Positions 32,280 through 41,108 of a stretch of 64,000 nt of DNA are shown here, piece by piece. The stretch lies in NCBI GenBank assembly GCA_039990395.1, contig JBDXFZ010000146.1:806001-870000 (forward strand), in the 5' to 3' direction. A program made the position numbers and the translations under genes. The notes under the pieces were generated by a model. It was not told the origin of the DNA, searched no databases, and saw only the letters and a list, made by a program, of their open reading frames with translations. Source of the DNA: CALINF01 sp039990395 (GTDB lineage: Bacteria; Pseudomonadota; Gammaproteobacteria; Pseudomonadales; Halieaceae). How positions within the stretch are numbered: position 1 is the stretch's first letter; every line of letters starts with the position of its first letter.

Positions 32280-32352
32280 TCGCGCTTGATTCACTATCAG
32301 GCAATGGGTACTCTTGTGCGCTTTCGCTTCCAACAAGAGTAGATGCCAGAGT

Positions 32353-33198
32353 ATGAAATTTAAGGGAACAGAACGTTACGTCGCCACCGATGACCTGCGA
32401 ATGGCCGTCAACGCTGCAGTCACACTTGAGCGCCCGCTGCTTATCAAGGGTGAGCCAGGTACCGGAAAAACCATGCTGGCCGAAGAGGTTGCTCTGGGTT
32501 TGGACAAGCGGCTCATTCAATGGCATATCAAGTCCACCACCAAAGCACAGCAGGGTCTGTATGAATACGATGCTGTATCACGCTTGCGCGATTCACAGCT
32601 GGGTGATGGCAAAGTTCACGACATTGCAAACTACATCAAGCGTGGCAAGCTGTGGGAGGCTTTCGCCGCCGACGAGCAGGTCGTTCTGCTCATTGATGAG
32701 GTTGATAAAGCTGATATTGAGTTCCCCAATGACTTGCTGGTGGAATTGGATCGGATGGAGTTCTTCGTTTACGAAACTGGCGAGACAGTGAAGGCGAAGC
32801 ATCGTCCCATCATCATCATTACCAGTAACAACGAAAAGGAACTGCCTGACGCGTTTTTGCGCCGCTGCTTCTTCCACTTCATCAACTTCCCCGATCGCGA
32901 CACCATGCGCGAGATTATCGATGTGCATTATCCAAACATCACGCAGGAGTTGGTGCAGGAAGCACTGGAAGTCTTTTTCGATGTTCGAGGCATTCCTGGT
33001 CTCAAGAAAAAACCATCTACTTCGGAGCTGATCGACTGGTTGAAGTTACTGATGGCAGACGACATTCCTGATGAAATTCTCAAAGAGCGTGACCCCAGCA
33101 AAGCGATTCCGCCCCTGTATGGTGCGTTGCTCAAGAATGAGCAGGATGTGCATCTGCTGGAGCGACTGGCCTTTATGCATCGCAGGGAGACCCGCTAA
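32353..33198 (+). CDS. MoxR-family AAA+ ATPase
   Basis: A 281-residue MoxR-type ATPase. Walker A is GEPGTGKTML and Walker B is VLLIDEVDKAD. The sensor 1 region PIIIITSNNEKELPDAFLRRC, including the arginine finger area, is typical. MoxR ATPases are paired with vWA proteins and act as metal-insertion or complex-assembly chaperones, and a CoxE-type vWA gene follows 3 bp downstream. I prefer ATG 32353; a longer in-frame start at 32314 is unlikely. Confidence 0.92.
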   Translation: MKFKGTERYVATDDLRMAVNAAVTLERPLLIKGEPGTGKTMLAEEVALGLDKRLIQWHIKSTTKAQQGLYEYDAVSRLRDSQLGDGKVHDIANYIKRGKLWEAFAADEQVVLLIDEVDKADIEFPNDLLVELDRMEFFVYETGETVKAKHRPIIIITSNNEKELPDAFLRRCFFHFINFPDRDTMREIIDVHYPNITQELVQEALEVFFDVRGIPGLKKKPSTSELIDWLKLLMADDIPDEILKERDPSKAIPPLYGALLKNEQDVHLLERLAFMHRRETR

Positions 33199-33201
33199 TC
33201 C

Positions 33202-34377
33202 ATGTTGGTTAACTTTTTCCAAGGTTTGCGTGACGCCGGTGTTCCCGTGACCACCAGGGAATTGCTCGACCTGATGGAAGGGCTCAAACGCAACGTCACC
33301 TTTGCAGATATGGACGAGTTTTATTTTTTCAGTCGCACCTGCATGGTGAAGGATGAAAAATATTTCGACCGTTTCGACCAGGCTTTCGGCGCGCACTTTA
33401 AGGAGCTGGAAGCGTTGGACGATATCATCGAGGCGCTGATTCCAGATGATTGGCTGCGCAGCGAGTTCATGAAGAATCTGACGGACGAGGAGAAAGCGAA
33501 GATAGAGTCGCTGGGTGGCCTCGAGAAGCTGATTGAGGAGTTTAAAAAGCGCCTCGAGGAGCAGAAGAAACGTCATGAAGGTGGTAGCAAATGGGTAGGA
33601 ACCGGTGGTACTTCGCCCTTTGGTCAGGAGGGGTATCATCCCGAAGGTATAAGGGTAGGGCCCAACGGTAAGAACAAACGTGCCGTTAAAGTCTGGGAAA
33701 AGCGCGACTTTAAGAACCTTGATGACTCTGTAGAACTGGGTACGCGCAATATAAAAATGGCTATGCGCCGCTTGCGTAAGTTCGCACGCACTGGAGCAGC
33801 CGACGAACTGGATCTCGACGACACCATCTCATCGACTGCCAGGAATGCAGGCCTGCTTGATATTAAGATGGTGCCCGAGCGTCATAACGCCGTAAAAGTC
33901 CTGTTGTTTTTCGATGTCGGTGGTTCGATGGACCCACACGTTAAGGTGTGTGAAGAGTTATTCTCCGCTGCGCGCACCGAGTTCAAGCATATGGAGTATT
34001 TTTACTTCCATAATTTTATCTATGAAAGCGTGTGGAAAAACAATGTTCGTCGGCATAATGAGCGCACAGCACTTCTCGATGTAATGCATAAATATGCGCA
34101 TGACTACAAGATTATCTTTATCGGAGACGCGTCTATGTCGCCGTATGAGATCGCGCAGCCGGGTGGCTCGGTAGAACACTGGAACGACGAGTCTGGCGAG
34201 CAGTGGATGACTCGACTCATGGACACCTACGAGAAAGTTATCTGGATTAATCCGATACCAGAGGACGAGTGGGAGTACACCCAGTCAATCGCCATGACTA
34301 ATCAGCTCATGGAGGGGAAAATGTACCCACTGACCCTCAAAGGTCTTGAAGAAGGTATGGGCTACCTGTCCAAATAG
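33202..34377 (+). CDS. CoxE-type vWA-domain protein
   Basis: A 391-residue cytoplasmic protein. The N-terminal half is helical and charged (DAGVPVTTRELLDLMEGL; a Lys/Glu-rich stretch around 90-115). The C-terminal half is a vWA domain with the metal site VLLFFDVGGSMDP (D-x-G-x-S) and IIFIGDASMSPYEI. It matches the CoxE-like vWA proteins that partner MoxR ATPases. It probably works with the upstream ATPase in maturing or remodelling an unknown target; no substrate gene is adjacent. It is convergent with the TrmH-type gene, with no gap. Confidence 0.88.
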   Translation: MLVNFFQGLRDAGVPVTTRELLDLMEGLKRNVTFADMDEFYFFSRTCMVKDEKYFDRFDQAFGAHFKELEALDDIIEALIPDDWLRSEFMKNLTDEEKAKIESLGGLEKLIEEFKKRLEEQKKRHEGGSKWVGTGGTSPFGQEGYHPEGIRVGPNGKNKRAVKVWEKRDFKNLDDSVELGTRNIKMAMRRLRKFARTGAADELDLDDTISSTARNAGLLDIKMVPERHNAVKVLLFFDVGGSMDPHVKVCEELFSAARTEFKHMEYFYFHNFIYESVWKNNVRRHNERTALLDVMHKYAHDYKIIFIGDASMSPYEIAQPGGSVEHWNDESGEQWMTRLMDTYEKVIWINPIPEDEWEYTQSIAMTNQLMEGKMYPLTLKGLEEGMGYLSK

Positions 34378-35262
34378 TTACTGCGGTGCTTGCCCGCCGA
34401 GTTGCCCAGCGAAGGCGATCAGGCTGGCAGTCACTGCAACATTCAACGATTCCACTTCATTGCGCATGGCGATTGAGAGCGGGTGGGTGCCTAGTGCCTG
34501 TACCTCTTTCGACACGCCGTCAGACTCACTGCCCAAGACGTAGATACATGGCTGATCTGGCCGGAACGAGAACAGCGATTGCTCGGCGTCTGCGGCCATA
34601 ATAGCAACGGGGTAGTTTCTGGTACGCCATGTCTCAATGAACGTGTGAAGGCTTTCACAGCGCAGGATAGGGGCCTTGTAGAGCGTACCTGCACTTGCTT
34701 TTAATACCAGCGGACCCAAGCTGGCGCATCCACGCGCTGGATAGATGATGCCGTCGACCTCGCCCGCAGCCGCTGAGCGAATGATCATCCCCATATTCTG
34801 CGGGTTGGTAATTCCATCCAAAGCCAGTAGCTTCACCGGCTTGCTATCGCTCAGATCAGCCAGATAACTGTCGGCTGAGTTAAACGTGGGGCAGACAATA
34901 TCCGCTGCTACGCCCTGATCCTGTTTGCCATTGCGTGATATGCGTGAGAGCTCGCTGCGGCTGTGATACTTAATCGGAATGTCACGCTGCTGTGCCAAGC
35001 GCTCTAAGTCTCTGATAATGCCGTCTGGTCTGTTGCTGTCAGCTAAGTGTAGCGCGTAGCATTGCAGACTATGATCGGCGATCGCTTCCTTTACGGTATT
35101 GCGACCATAGATAGTAAGCATCTGGCGAAAAAAGGCCTTTTTGCTTTCGTATGATTCGGGCTGCGGCACGAGCTGACTCCGGTAAAGACGTGATGGCTGT
35201 TTGATAATAGCCGCTGAGGCCTGTTGCCTAGCGATACTGGAAACGGAAAATGTTATATACAA
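34378..35262 (-). CDS. TrmH/SpoU-family RNA 2'-O-methyltransferase
   Basis: A 294-residue SPOUT methyltransferase. A SpoU substrate-binding region (LTIYGRNTVKEAI) precedes the trefoil-knot catalytic domain with its three motifs: LALDGITNPQNMGMIIRSAA, YVLGSESDGVSKEV and SIAMRNEVESLNVAVTASL. It probably methylates a ribose in rRNA or tRNA; the exact site cannot be assigned. The extended N-terminus (Lys/Phe-rich KKAFFRQM) is common in this subgroup, so I keep the first start, but a later start at LTIYGR is conceivable. Confidence 0.9.
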   Translation of the reverse strand: MYITFSVSSIARQQASAAIIKQPSRLYRSQLVPQPESYESKKAFFRQMLTIYGRNTVKEAIADHSLQCYALHLADSNRPDGIIRDLERLAQQRDIPIKYHSRSELSRISRNGKQDQGVAADIVCPTFNSADSYLADLSDSKPVKLLALDGITNPQNMGMIIRSAAAGEVDGIIYPARGCASLGPLVLKASAGTLYKAPILRCESLHTFIETWRTRNYPVAIMAADAEQSLFSFRPDQPCIYVLGSESDGVSKEVQALGTHPLSIAMRNEVESLNVAVTASLIAFAGQLGGQAPQ

Positions 35263-35329
35263 ACGGGAATTGTAGCGCAGGATGTGATGCCTATGTGTTC
35301 GAGTCCTTTCAAAATAGGGAGGTAAGTAG

Positions 35330-35590
35330 ATGAGCGAGGAGGGTGTAAACGAGAGCCAAATGCTGGTTCTCTATGGCACCGAGGCCTGCCACCTGTGCGA
35401 TCAGGCCGAGGCATTACTGGTAGCAAGTTTGTCCACTCGCAGTGACAGCCCTTATCGCAAAGTTGATATCAGTACAGATGATGCGTTATTCGAACGCTAC
35501 GGGTGGATTATTCCAGTAATAGTGCGGCCAGATGGCAAAGAGCTCAACTGGCCGTTCGATAGCGCAGTTCTTGACGAATTTCTTGGCTAG
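35330..35590 (+). CDS. glutaredoxin/thioredoxin-fold protein (DUF836-like)
   Basis: An 86-residue protein with a CxxC motif in LVLYGTEACHLCDQAEALL near the N-terminus and the cis-Pro element YGWIIPVIVRPDGKEL. This is the arrangement of the small DUF836/glutaredoxin-like family. The start is ATG 35330 with a strong GGGAGG upstream. Its disulphide partner is unknown. It is convergent with the Usp gene (4-bp overlap of ends). Confidence 0.88.
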   Translation: MSEEGVNESQMLVLYGTEACHLCDQAEALLVASLSTRSDSPYRKVDISTDDALFERYGWIIPVIVRPDGKELNWPFDSAVLDEFLG

Positions 35591-36024
35591 CTCTTACCGA
35601 CTCGCACTGCCAGCACATCGCATGAGGCACCGTGCAGTACGCCGTTGGCTGTAGAACCCATTAGCAGGGCTAGCCCGTAGCGGCCATGGCTGCCTACGAC
35701 AATGAGGTCTGCGCCAACTTCCTCTGCGGTACTATGAATTTCAACCTCGGGACGACCCAGAACGATGTGCTGACGTTCAGTGGGAATCTCATGAGTTTCT
35801 CCAAAACGTTTGAGCTGCGCAGAGGCCTGCTGATGGATCTCGTCCTGTATGCCCGAGAAATCCATCGGAATATCACCACCATAAGCAAAACTTAGCGGTT
35901 CGATTACGTGTATTACGTGCAACTCTGCATTAATACCTGCAGCAACTGAGTGGGCTCTTTTGGCCACCATGGCGGAATCTTCACTCAAGTCGACCGCGAC
36001 CAGAATTTTGCTGTAATCGGACAT
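35587..36024 (-). CDS. universal stress protein A-family protein
   Basis: A 145-residue UspA-type protein. It opens with SKILVAVDLSEDSAMVAKRA, and the ATP-binding loop is intact: VGSHGRYGLALLMGSTANGV (G-x2-G-x9-G-S). ATP-binding Usp proteins dimerise in the cytoplasm and are induced in stress. It is a single gene. AGGGGTG lies a few bases before the ATG. Confidence 0.93.
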   Translation of the reverse strand: MSDYSKILVAVDLSEDSAMVAKRAHSVAAGINAELHVIHVIEPLSFAYGGDIPMDFSGIQDEIHQQASAQLKRFGETHEIPTERQHIVLGRPEVEIHSTAEEVGADLIVVGSHGRYGLALLMGSTANGVLHGASCDVLAVRVGKS

Positions 36025-36131
36025 AACACCCCTCCCGGGCTTTTTATCATCTCAAAGTACTTTATAGCATAGAATACGCCTGAGTCAGCCAGCAGTGGGC
36101 GGGTTGATTGATTTGGATCAGTACCGCAGTT

Positions 36132-36581
36132 ATGACCTACCTATTGATAGCCGTGATTATCGCCGTGGCACTAGCGCCGCTGCTGCACTTTGTACCCAGT
36201 AAGCGGCAGCGGGAGCAGGCGGATTTTCGTGAGGCAGCCGCGGTGGCTGGCTTGTTCGTTGAGTTTCGAGACCTACCCTGGAGTCAGCGGGAGCGCGCGG
36301 CTCCGGGTCATCGCCCCGAACAAACTATTTACTATGGCAAACGGTTACCGGCATCTCGAGGAGAGGCTCGCACTCAGTGCGCCTGGCGACGTGTGGGAGA
36401 TGAATGGGAAGGAGTTGAATTGCGCAACACACCGCCAGCATTGCTGGAGGAGCTGCCTCTTGGCGTACTCGCAGCGAGCGTCGATGAAGGTAGCTGTGGC
36501 GTGTACTGGCGTGAGCAGGGTGACCTCGATTCTGTTGCCTCGATTATCGCGGTTTTACACCGTTGGCAGAAAAAATTGTAA
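36132..36581 (+). CDS. membrane-anchored hypothetical protein
   Basis: A 149-residue protein with an N-terminal helix (MTYLLIAVIIAVALAPLLHF), then a basic stretch (VPSKRQREQADFREAAAVAG) and a cytoplasmic part (FVEFRDLPWSQRERA; WRRVGDEWEGVELRNTPPAL). The start is ATG 36132; an in-frame TTG 24 bases upstream is possible. I do not recognise a domain. Its stop lies 117 bp before topA on the same strand. Confidence 0.72.
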   Translation: MTYLLIAVIIAVALAPLLHFVPSKRQREQADFREAAAVAGLFVEFRDLPWSQRERAAPGHRPEQTIYYGKRLPASRGEARTQCAWRRVGDEWEGVELRNTPPALLEELPLGVLAASVDEGSCGVYWREQGDLDSVASIIAVLHRWQKKL

Positions 36582-36697
36582 GGCATCATTTCGCGTTTTT
36601 CCTTGACCCCGACTCGATAGCAACATATATATGCGACTTTTTCGCGGCTCCTGTGGCCGCAATTTTGATTTTACCTGAGGAGCCAAGCGGCTTAATT

Positions 36698-39373
36698 ATG
36701 GGCAAAACACTGGTAATAGTGGAGTCTCCGGCTAAGGCCAAGACGATCAACAAGTACCTTGGGCCGGAGTTCGTGGTGAAATCCAGCGTTGGACACATCC
36801 GTGACTTGCCGACAGCTGGTAGTAGCACCGGTAAGGTCGACCCCAAGAAACGCGCTGCCCAGGCTGCAAAGACTCGCAAAATGGCACCCGCTAAAAAGGC
36901 GCAGTATCAGAAAAAGAAGGCACGAGAGCAGTTGATCCGTCGCATGGGTATTGATCCGGAGAAGGGCTGGAAGGCCGAGTACCAGATATTGCCGGGGAAG
37001 GAAAAAGTGGTCAGCGAGTTACGCAAGCTGGCAGCTAAAAGCGACGCAATTTATCTCGCGACTGACCTTGATCGCGAAGGAGAGGCGATAGCCTGGCATT
37101 TAAAAGAAGCGATTGGCGGTGATGATTCACGCTATCAACGGGTGGTGTTTAACGAAATTACCAAAAAGGCGATTACCGAGGCATTCGAAAGTCCATCGGA
37201 GCTCGATACCAACCGGGTAAATGCGCAACAAGCGCGACGTTTCCTTGATCGCGTGGTCGGCTATATGGTGTCGCCACTGCTGTGGGCTAAAGTCGCCCGC
37301 GGATTGTCAGCTGGACGAGTGCAATCGGTTGCTGTGCGCCTGATCGTAGAGAGAGAGCGAGAGATTCGCGCATTTGTACCCGAGGAATACTGGGAGGTTC
37401 ACGCTGACTTGGCAACGATGGCCGGCGAAGACCTTCGTTTCCAGGTTGTTAAGTATGAGGGCAATGCGTTCAGGCCCGGTAGCGAGCAAGAGACTCTTGC
37501 AGCAACGCAGCGATTGGAAGCCGCTTCCTATGCCGTCAGTGCGCGAGACGAAAAGCCCCGCAGTTCCAAAGCACCAGCGCCGTTTATTACCTCCACCTTG
37601 CAGCAGGCGGCGAGTACCCGACTGGGTTTTAGCGTGAAGAAGACCATGATGCTGGCGCAGCGTCTGTATGAAGCAGGCTACATTACTTATATGCGTACCG
37701 ACTCGACCAACCTCAGCGCAGATGCGGTGAACGCGTGTCGAGACTACATCAGTGATAACTTCGGTGCCCGCTACCTGCCTGAGAAGGCGATAAGCTACTC
37801 GTCGAAAGAGGGCGCGCAGGAAGCACACGAAGCAATTCGTCCATCGAATGTTAACGTGCCCCAAACATCGCTTAGTGGCCTCAAGCAAGACGACCTGCGG
37901 CGGGATGCGGAGCGTCTGTACGAGCTGATTTGGCGCCGGTTTGTTGCCTGCCAGATGCCCGCTATGCAATATACCTCCACCAGCCTGACCGTTGCTGCCG
38001 ATGGCTATGAACTGACAGCGAAGGGTCGCATCATTCGATTCGATGGCTTTACGCGTGTTCAACCTATGCCGAGCAAATCTGCCGAAGATACGGTGTTACC
38101 CGACGTCAAGCCTGGGGACAGCATCACAATGAAGGCATTGGATCCGGTGCAACACTTTACCAAGCCAACTCCGCGTTTCGGTGAGGCTAGTCTGGTGCGT
38201 GAACTGGAAAAGCGCGGCATTGGCCGGCCTTCCACTTACGCCTCGATTATTTCGACCATTCAGGATCGTGGTTACGTGCGGCTTGAAAATAAGCGCTTCT
38301 ATGCCGAAAAAATGGGCGATATCGTGACAGAGCGTTTGCAGAAGAGTTTTTCAGAGCTGCTGGACTACGGGTTTACCGCGTCTATGGAAGAGCACCTTGA
38401 TGAGGTTGCCGACGGCAAGTTGGAATGGCGTGAGCTACTCGACGAGTTCTACTCGGAGTTCAGTGGCCTTCTAGAGCAGGCCAACGAGCCGCAGCCCCAG
38501 GGCATGCAACCCAACGAACCTACGATGACGGATATTCCGTGCAGTAATTGTGGGCGTGAGATGCAGATACGAACAGCCAGCACAGGCGTCTTTTTAGGGT
38601 GTTCGGGTTACGCGTTACCGCCCAAGGAGCGTTGCAAGAACACGATTAACCTGATCTCTGGCGACGAGGCGATAAGCGAGGACGCGGATGATGAGGCTGA
38701 GTCGCGCCTGCTGCGTACCAAGCATCGCTGCAAGGTCTGTGATACTGCGATGGACAGTTATCTGATTGACGAAGAGCGTAAGCTGCATGTGTGCGGCAAT
38801 AACCCAGATTGCGCTGGATTCGAAGTGGAGCAGGGTAAGTTTAAGATCAAGGGCTATGACGGTCCTGTGCTGGACTGTGATAAGTGCGGTGAGCAAATGC
38901 AGTTGAAGAGCGGCCGCTTTGGTAAGTACTTTGGCTGCACTGCAGAAGATTGCAAGAACACACGCAAGCTTCTGCGCAACGGAGAGGCGGCTCCACCCAA
39001 GATGGACCCTGTGCCTATGCCCGAGCTTGAGTGTGTGAAGGTTGAAGACCACTACATTTTGCGCGATGGCGCGGCAGGCTTGTTTCTGGCTGCGAGCCAG
39101 TTTCCACGTAACCGCGAAACCCGCGCACCGTTTGTGGATGAGCTGCTGCCTCACAAGAGCGAGATCGACCCCAAGTATAAGTTCCTGTTCTCTGCGCCAG
39201 TGGAAGATGGAGACGGAAATCGTGCGCAAGTGCGGTTCAGTCGTAAATCCAAGGAGCAATACGTCATGACCGAGAGCGATGGTAAAGCGACAGGCTGGAA
39301 GGCGTTCTATCAGGGCGGTAAGTGGGTCCAGGAGCAAGGCAAAGCAGGCGGGGCGCGCAGGAAGGCGTCTTGA
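36698..39373 (+). CDS. topA: DNA topoisomerase I
   Basis: An 891-residue type IA topoisomerase that relaxes negative supercoils. The Toprim domain starts MGKTLVIVESPAKAKTINKY, with DLDREGEAIAWHL later. The active-site Tyr lies in GYITYMRTDSTNLSADAV. The C-terminal region has three zinc ribbons: CSNCGREM...CSGY...RCKN, CKVCDTAM...CGNNPDCAG and CDKCGEQM...CTAEDCKN. A Lys-rich insertion at about 50-75 sits in the Toprim region. ATG 36698 is chosen because homologs start there; a longer in-frame extension from 36563 has no match. The next gene overlaps by 4 bp. Confidence 0.97.
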   Translation: MGKTLVIVESPAKAKTINKYLGPEFVVKSSVGHIRDLPTAGSSTGKVDPKKRAAQAAKTRKMAPAKKAQYQKKKAREQLIRRMGIDPEKGWKAEYQILPGKEKVVSELRKLAAKSDAIYLATDLDREGEAIAWHLKEAIGGDDSRYQRVVFNEITKKAITEAFESPSELDTNRVNAQQARRFLDRVVGYMVSPLLWAKVARGLSAGRVQSVAVRLIVEREREIRAFVPEEYWEVHADLATMAGEDLRFQVVKYEGNAFRPGSEQETLAATQRLEAASYAVSARDEKPRSSKAPAPFITSTLQQAASTRLGFSVKKTMMLAQRLYEAGYITYMRTDSTNLSADAVNACRDYISDNFGARYLPEKAISYSSKEGAQEAHEAIRPSNVNVPQTSLSGLKQDDLRRDAERLYELIWRRFVACQMPAMQYTSTSLTVAADGYELTAKGRIIRFDGFTRVQPMPSKSAEDTVLPDVKPGDSITMKALDPVQHFTKPTPRFGEASLVRELEKRGIGRPSTYASIISTIQDRGYVRLENKRFYAEKMGDIVTERLQKSFSELLDYGFTASMEEHLDEVADGKLEWRELLDEFYSEFSGLLEQANEPQPQGMQPNEPTMTDIPCSNCGREMQIRTASTGVFLGCSGYALPPKERCKNTINLISGDEAISEDADDEAESRLLRTKHRCKVCDTAMDSYLIDEERKLHVCGNNPDCAGFEVEQGKFKIKGYDGPVLDCDKCGEQMQLKSGRFGKYFGCTAEDCKNTRKLLRNGEAAPPKMDPVPMPELECVKVEDHYILRDGAAGLFLAASQFPRNRETRAPFVDELLPHKSEIDPKYKFLFSAPVEDGDGNRAQVRFSRKSKEQYVMTESDGKATGWKAFYQGGKWVQEQGKAGGARRKAS

Positions 39374-39849
39374 GTTCTCCCCGGGGACGCTCGAATCACG
39401 CGTTATACCTGGCGCGTCTCCAACTGGCAGCCTGGAACGCAGAGCTAGCACGCGAAGTAGTCCCTGCGGCCAGGCTTGATGAGGCGTTTGCACCAGCGGC
39501 ATGCGCCCACCTTAAGCAGGCTTACGGCTGGTTTTTACTCACCCTTGTGGGGCATTCAGATACGACAGTCACACCGCCCGAGTGTTGCAGCGAGTTACCC
39601 GACGTTGCGGTAGGCAAAGCGGTTCCGGCCGAAATAACAGAGTTTGCACAGCTGGAGCAGGATGGTTGGCTAGCGGATCTATTGTCGGTCCAATTCACGA
39701 CACAAACACGACAGCGCCCATTGATAGGCCGCATGAACAATCTTGCAGTGGGAGCGTCCGATACGCCATCAGCAAATGCCGTTACCGCGTATGCTGATCA
39801 GTTGGATGCGCACATGGCGCGAATGAGTAACTCGTTGGACGAGTACTAG
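39370..39849 (+). CDS. DUF6586-type conserved hypothetical protein
   Basis: A 159-residue protein. SNHALYLARLQLAAWNAELA is followed by a helical region (CAHLKQAYGWFLLTLVGH) and NAVTAYADQLDAHMARM. I recall similar short genes directly after topA in Pseudomonas; the DUF number is from memory. The best start is TTG 39370, overlapping the topA stop as TTGA, which couples its translation to topA. An upstream TTG at 39322 lies inside topA. Function unknown. Confidence 0.7.
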   Translation: MSSPRGRSNHALYLARLQLAAWNAELAREVVPAARLDEAFAPAACAHLKQAYGWFLLTLVGHSDTTVTPPECCSELPDVAVGKAVPAEITEFAQLEQDGWLADLLSVQFTTQTRQRPLIGRMNNLAVGASDTPSANAVTAYADQLDAHMARMSNSLDEY

Positions 39850-39935
39850 AGGTCTGAAAACGTGTCCGCGCTGGTGGCATCACCAACCCCCTGATATGAT
39901 GTTTAGGCAATGAAGTCATTAGAGAGGTTGAGTGA

Positions 39936-40187
39936 GTGTCCACATCTTTGTTAGAGATTGTAGACTTGGGCGATGGCGAGATCGTTTTACAGCGCGCCGA
40001 TGACGATTCAGAGCCGCTGGTTCGAATCAATTTTTCCGGTGAATCCCAGTTGTACCTTATGGACAATGGTTTGGAAGTTGCCAAGGCAATGATTCAGGCT
40101 GGTCTGCAGGCAGCGGCTGTGATGGCAGAACAGGCAGAGGTGGAAATCGAGTCAGATGCTGACTCTGCGCCACGCGTTCTGCACTGA
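39936..40187 (+). CDS. conserved hypothetical protein of the topA-lexA interval
   Basis: An 83-residue protein with LLEIVDLGDGEIVLQRADDD, then VRINFSGESQLYLMDNGLEV and a helix of Ala/Met/Val (AKAMIQAGLQAAAVMAEQA). A protein of this style sits between topA and lexA in Pseudomonas. The start is GTG 39936 with GAGAGG upstream. Acidic and soluble; function unknown. Confidence 0.8.
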   Translation: MSTSLLEIVDLGDGEIVLQRADDDSEPLVRINFSGESQLYLMDNGLEVAKAMIQAGLQAAAVMAEQAEVEIESDADSAPRVLH

Positions 40188-40202
40188 TCGTTACGCTACA
40201 TG

Positions 40203-40229
40203 CTCGTGTGGCTAAACTTTGCACACGAG
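40203..40229. terminator. perfect hairpin between convergent genes
   Basis: CTCGTGTG (40203-40210) and CACACGAG (40222-40229) form an 8-bp stem with an 11-base loop, 15 bp after the preceding stop and upstream of the lexA stop on the other strand. There is no T-run, so it is at best a weak bidirectional terminator or an mRNA end-stabilising hairpin. Confidence 0.3.
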
Positions 40230-40332
40230 ACCGATAGGCAGGCATTCGTCTGCTTTGAGAGATAAATTCCCTTCAGAAAAGCCAACGACAACCAAATGTT
40301 GGGGCTATGTGGTGTGTATTTAACTGAGCGCG

Positions 40333-40935
40333 CTAATTGCCGCGACGTAAAACCCCTACGCTTAAACCTTCAATTGCAAATTCCTGCTCTCGCAGATCTA
40401 CCGAGATGGGTTCAAAGTCAGGATTCTCCGGCAGCAATTCAACCCGATGTTTTTCACGTGTGTGATGAAGCCGCTTGACGGTGACTTCGTCTTCAATGCG
40501 AGCCACGACGATATCGCCATTGCTGGCCACAGGCGTGCTGTGCACGGCTAGCAGATCGCCATCAAAGATACCCACATCGATCATGCTATCACCATGGACT
40601 GTGAGGAAGTAATCAGCAGAAGGTTTGAAAAAGCTATGGGGGAGGTCGCAATAATCCTCGATATGGGCCTCTGCCAGGATCGGGTTACCGGCGGCGACCC
40701 GGCCGATAATGGGGATACCCTGCGTATCAGGTAGTCTGATGCCTCGAGAGGCGCCCGGTATGATTTCTATGGCGCCTTTGCGTGCGAGCGCCTTGAGATG
40801 CTCCTCTGCGGCGTTGGCTGACTTAAAGCCAAGCTCTTTGGCTATGTCAGCACGTGTTGGCGGATAGCCAGTCTGATCGATATGCTGCCGGACAATATCC
40901 AGTACCTGTTGTTGGCGGTTAGTCAGCTTTTCCAT
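40333..40935 (-). CDS. lexA: LexA SOS repressor
   Basis: A 200-residue LexA. The N-terminal winged helix opens MEKLTNRQQQVLDIVRQHID and contains GYPPTRADIAKELGFKS. The cleavage site is Ala82-Gly83 in GRVAAGNPI, and the catalytic dyad is Ser117 (HGDSMIDVGI) and Lys154 (VTVKRL). I chose ATG 40935; an upstream ATG at 40956 lies inside the operator. RecA-stimulated self-cleavage induces the SOS genes. Two operator boxes sit 11 and 30 bp upstream, so it is autoregulated. Confidence 0.97.
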   Translation of the reverse strand: MEKLTNRQQQVLDIVRQHIDQTGYPPTRADIAKELGFKSANAAEEHLKALARKGAIEIIPGASRGIRLPDTQGIPIIGRVAAGNPILAEAHIEDYCDLPHSFFKPSADYFLTVHGDSMIDVGIFDGDLLAVHSTPVASNGDIVVARIEDEVTVKRLHHTREKHRVELLPENPDFEPISVDLREQEFAIEGLSVGVLRRGN

Positions 40936-40946
40936 GGGCGCCCTAT

Positions 40947-40981
40947 CTGTTTGCATATACAGTTGCTGTGATTATATACAG
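40947..40981. promoter_or_regulatory. two tandem LexA operators upstream of lexA
   Basis: CTGTTTGCATATACAG (40947-40962) and CTGTGATTATATACAG (40966-40981) both match CTG-N10-CAG, with the TATA-rich centre and TACAG end of the gammaproteobacterial consensus. They are separated by 3 bp. Their overlap with the presumed promoter supports lexA autorepression with cooperative or graded control. Confidence 0.9.
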
Positions 40982-41108
40982 TATTGGGCTAGATAGGCAA
41001 CGCCTTGTGTGGAGGCCTGCGATAATGCGGAACCAAGGGTCAACCAAGACCGAAAGCAGGCAGCGTTTTGTGGGCGCGGATGTTTCTTAATGTGGTGAGC
41101 GCGTGTCT

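Noticed and set aside
32314..32352. Longer N-terminus of the MoxR ATPase from 32314
   Set aside because: The extra 13 residues do not resemble the family; ATG 32353 starts at the conserved KFKGTERYV segment.
37307..38062. Minus-strand frame of about 250 codons opposite topA
   Set aside because: Explained by topA codon usage; no recognisable protein features.
38615..39502. Long minus-strand frame (about 295 codons) opposite the topA 3' end
   Set aside because: It is antisense to the conserved zinc-ribbon region of topA, is rich in Leu/Ala/His without domain pattern, and has no ribosome site.
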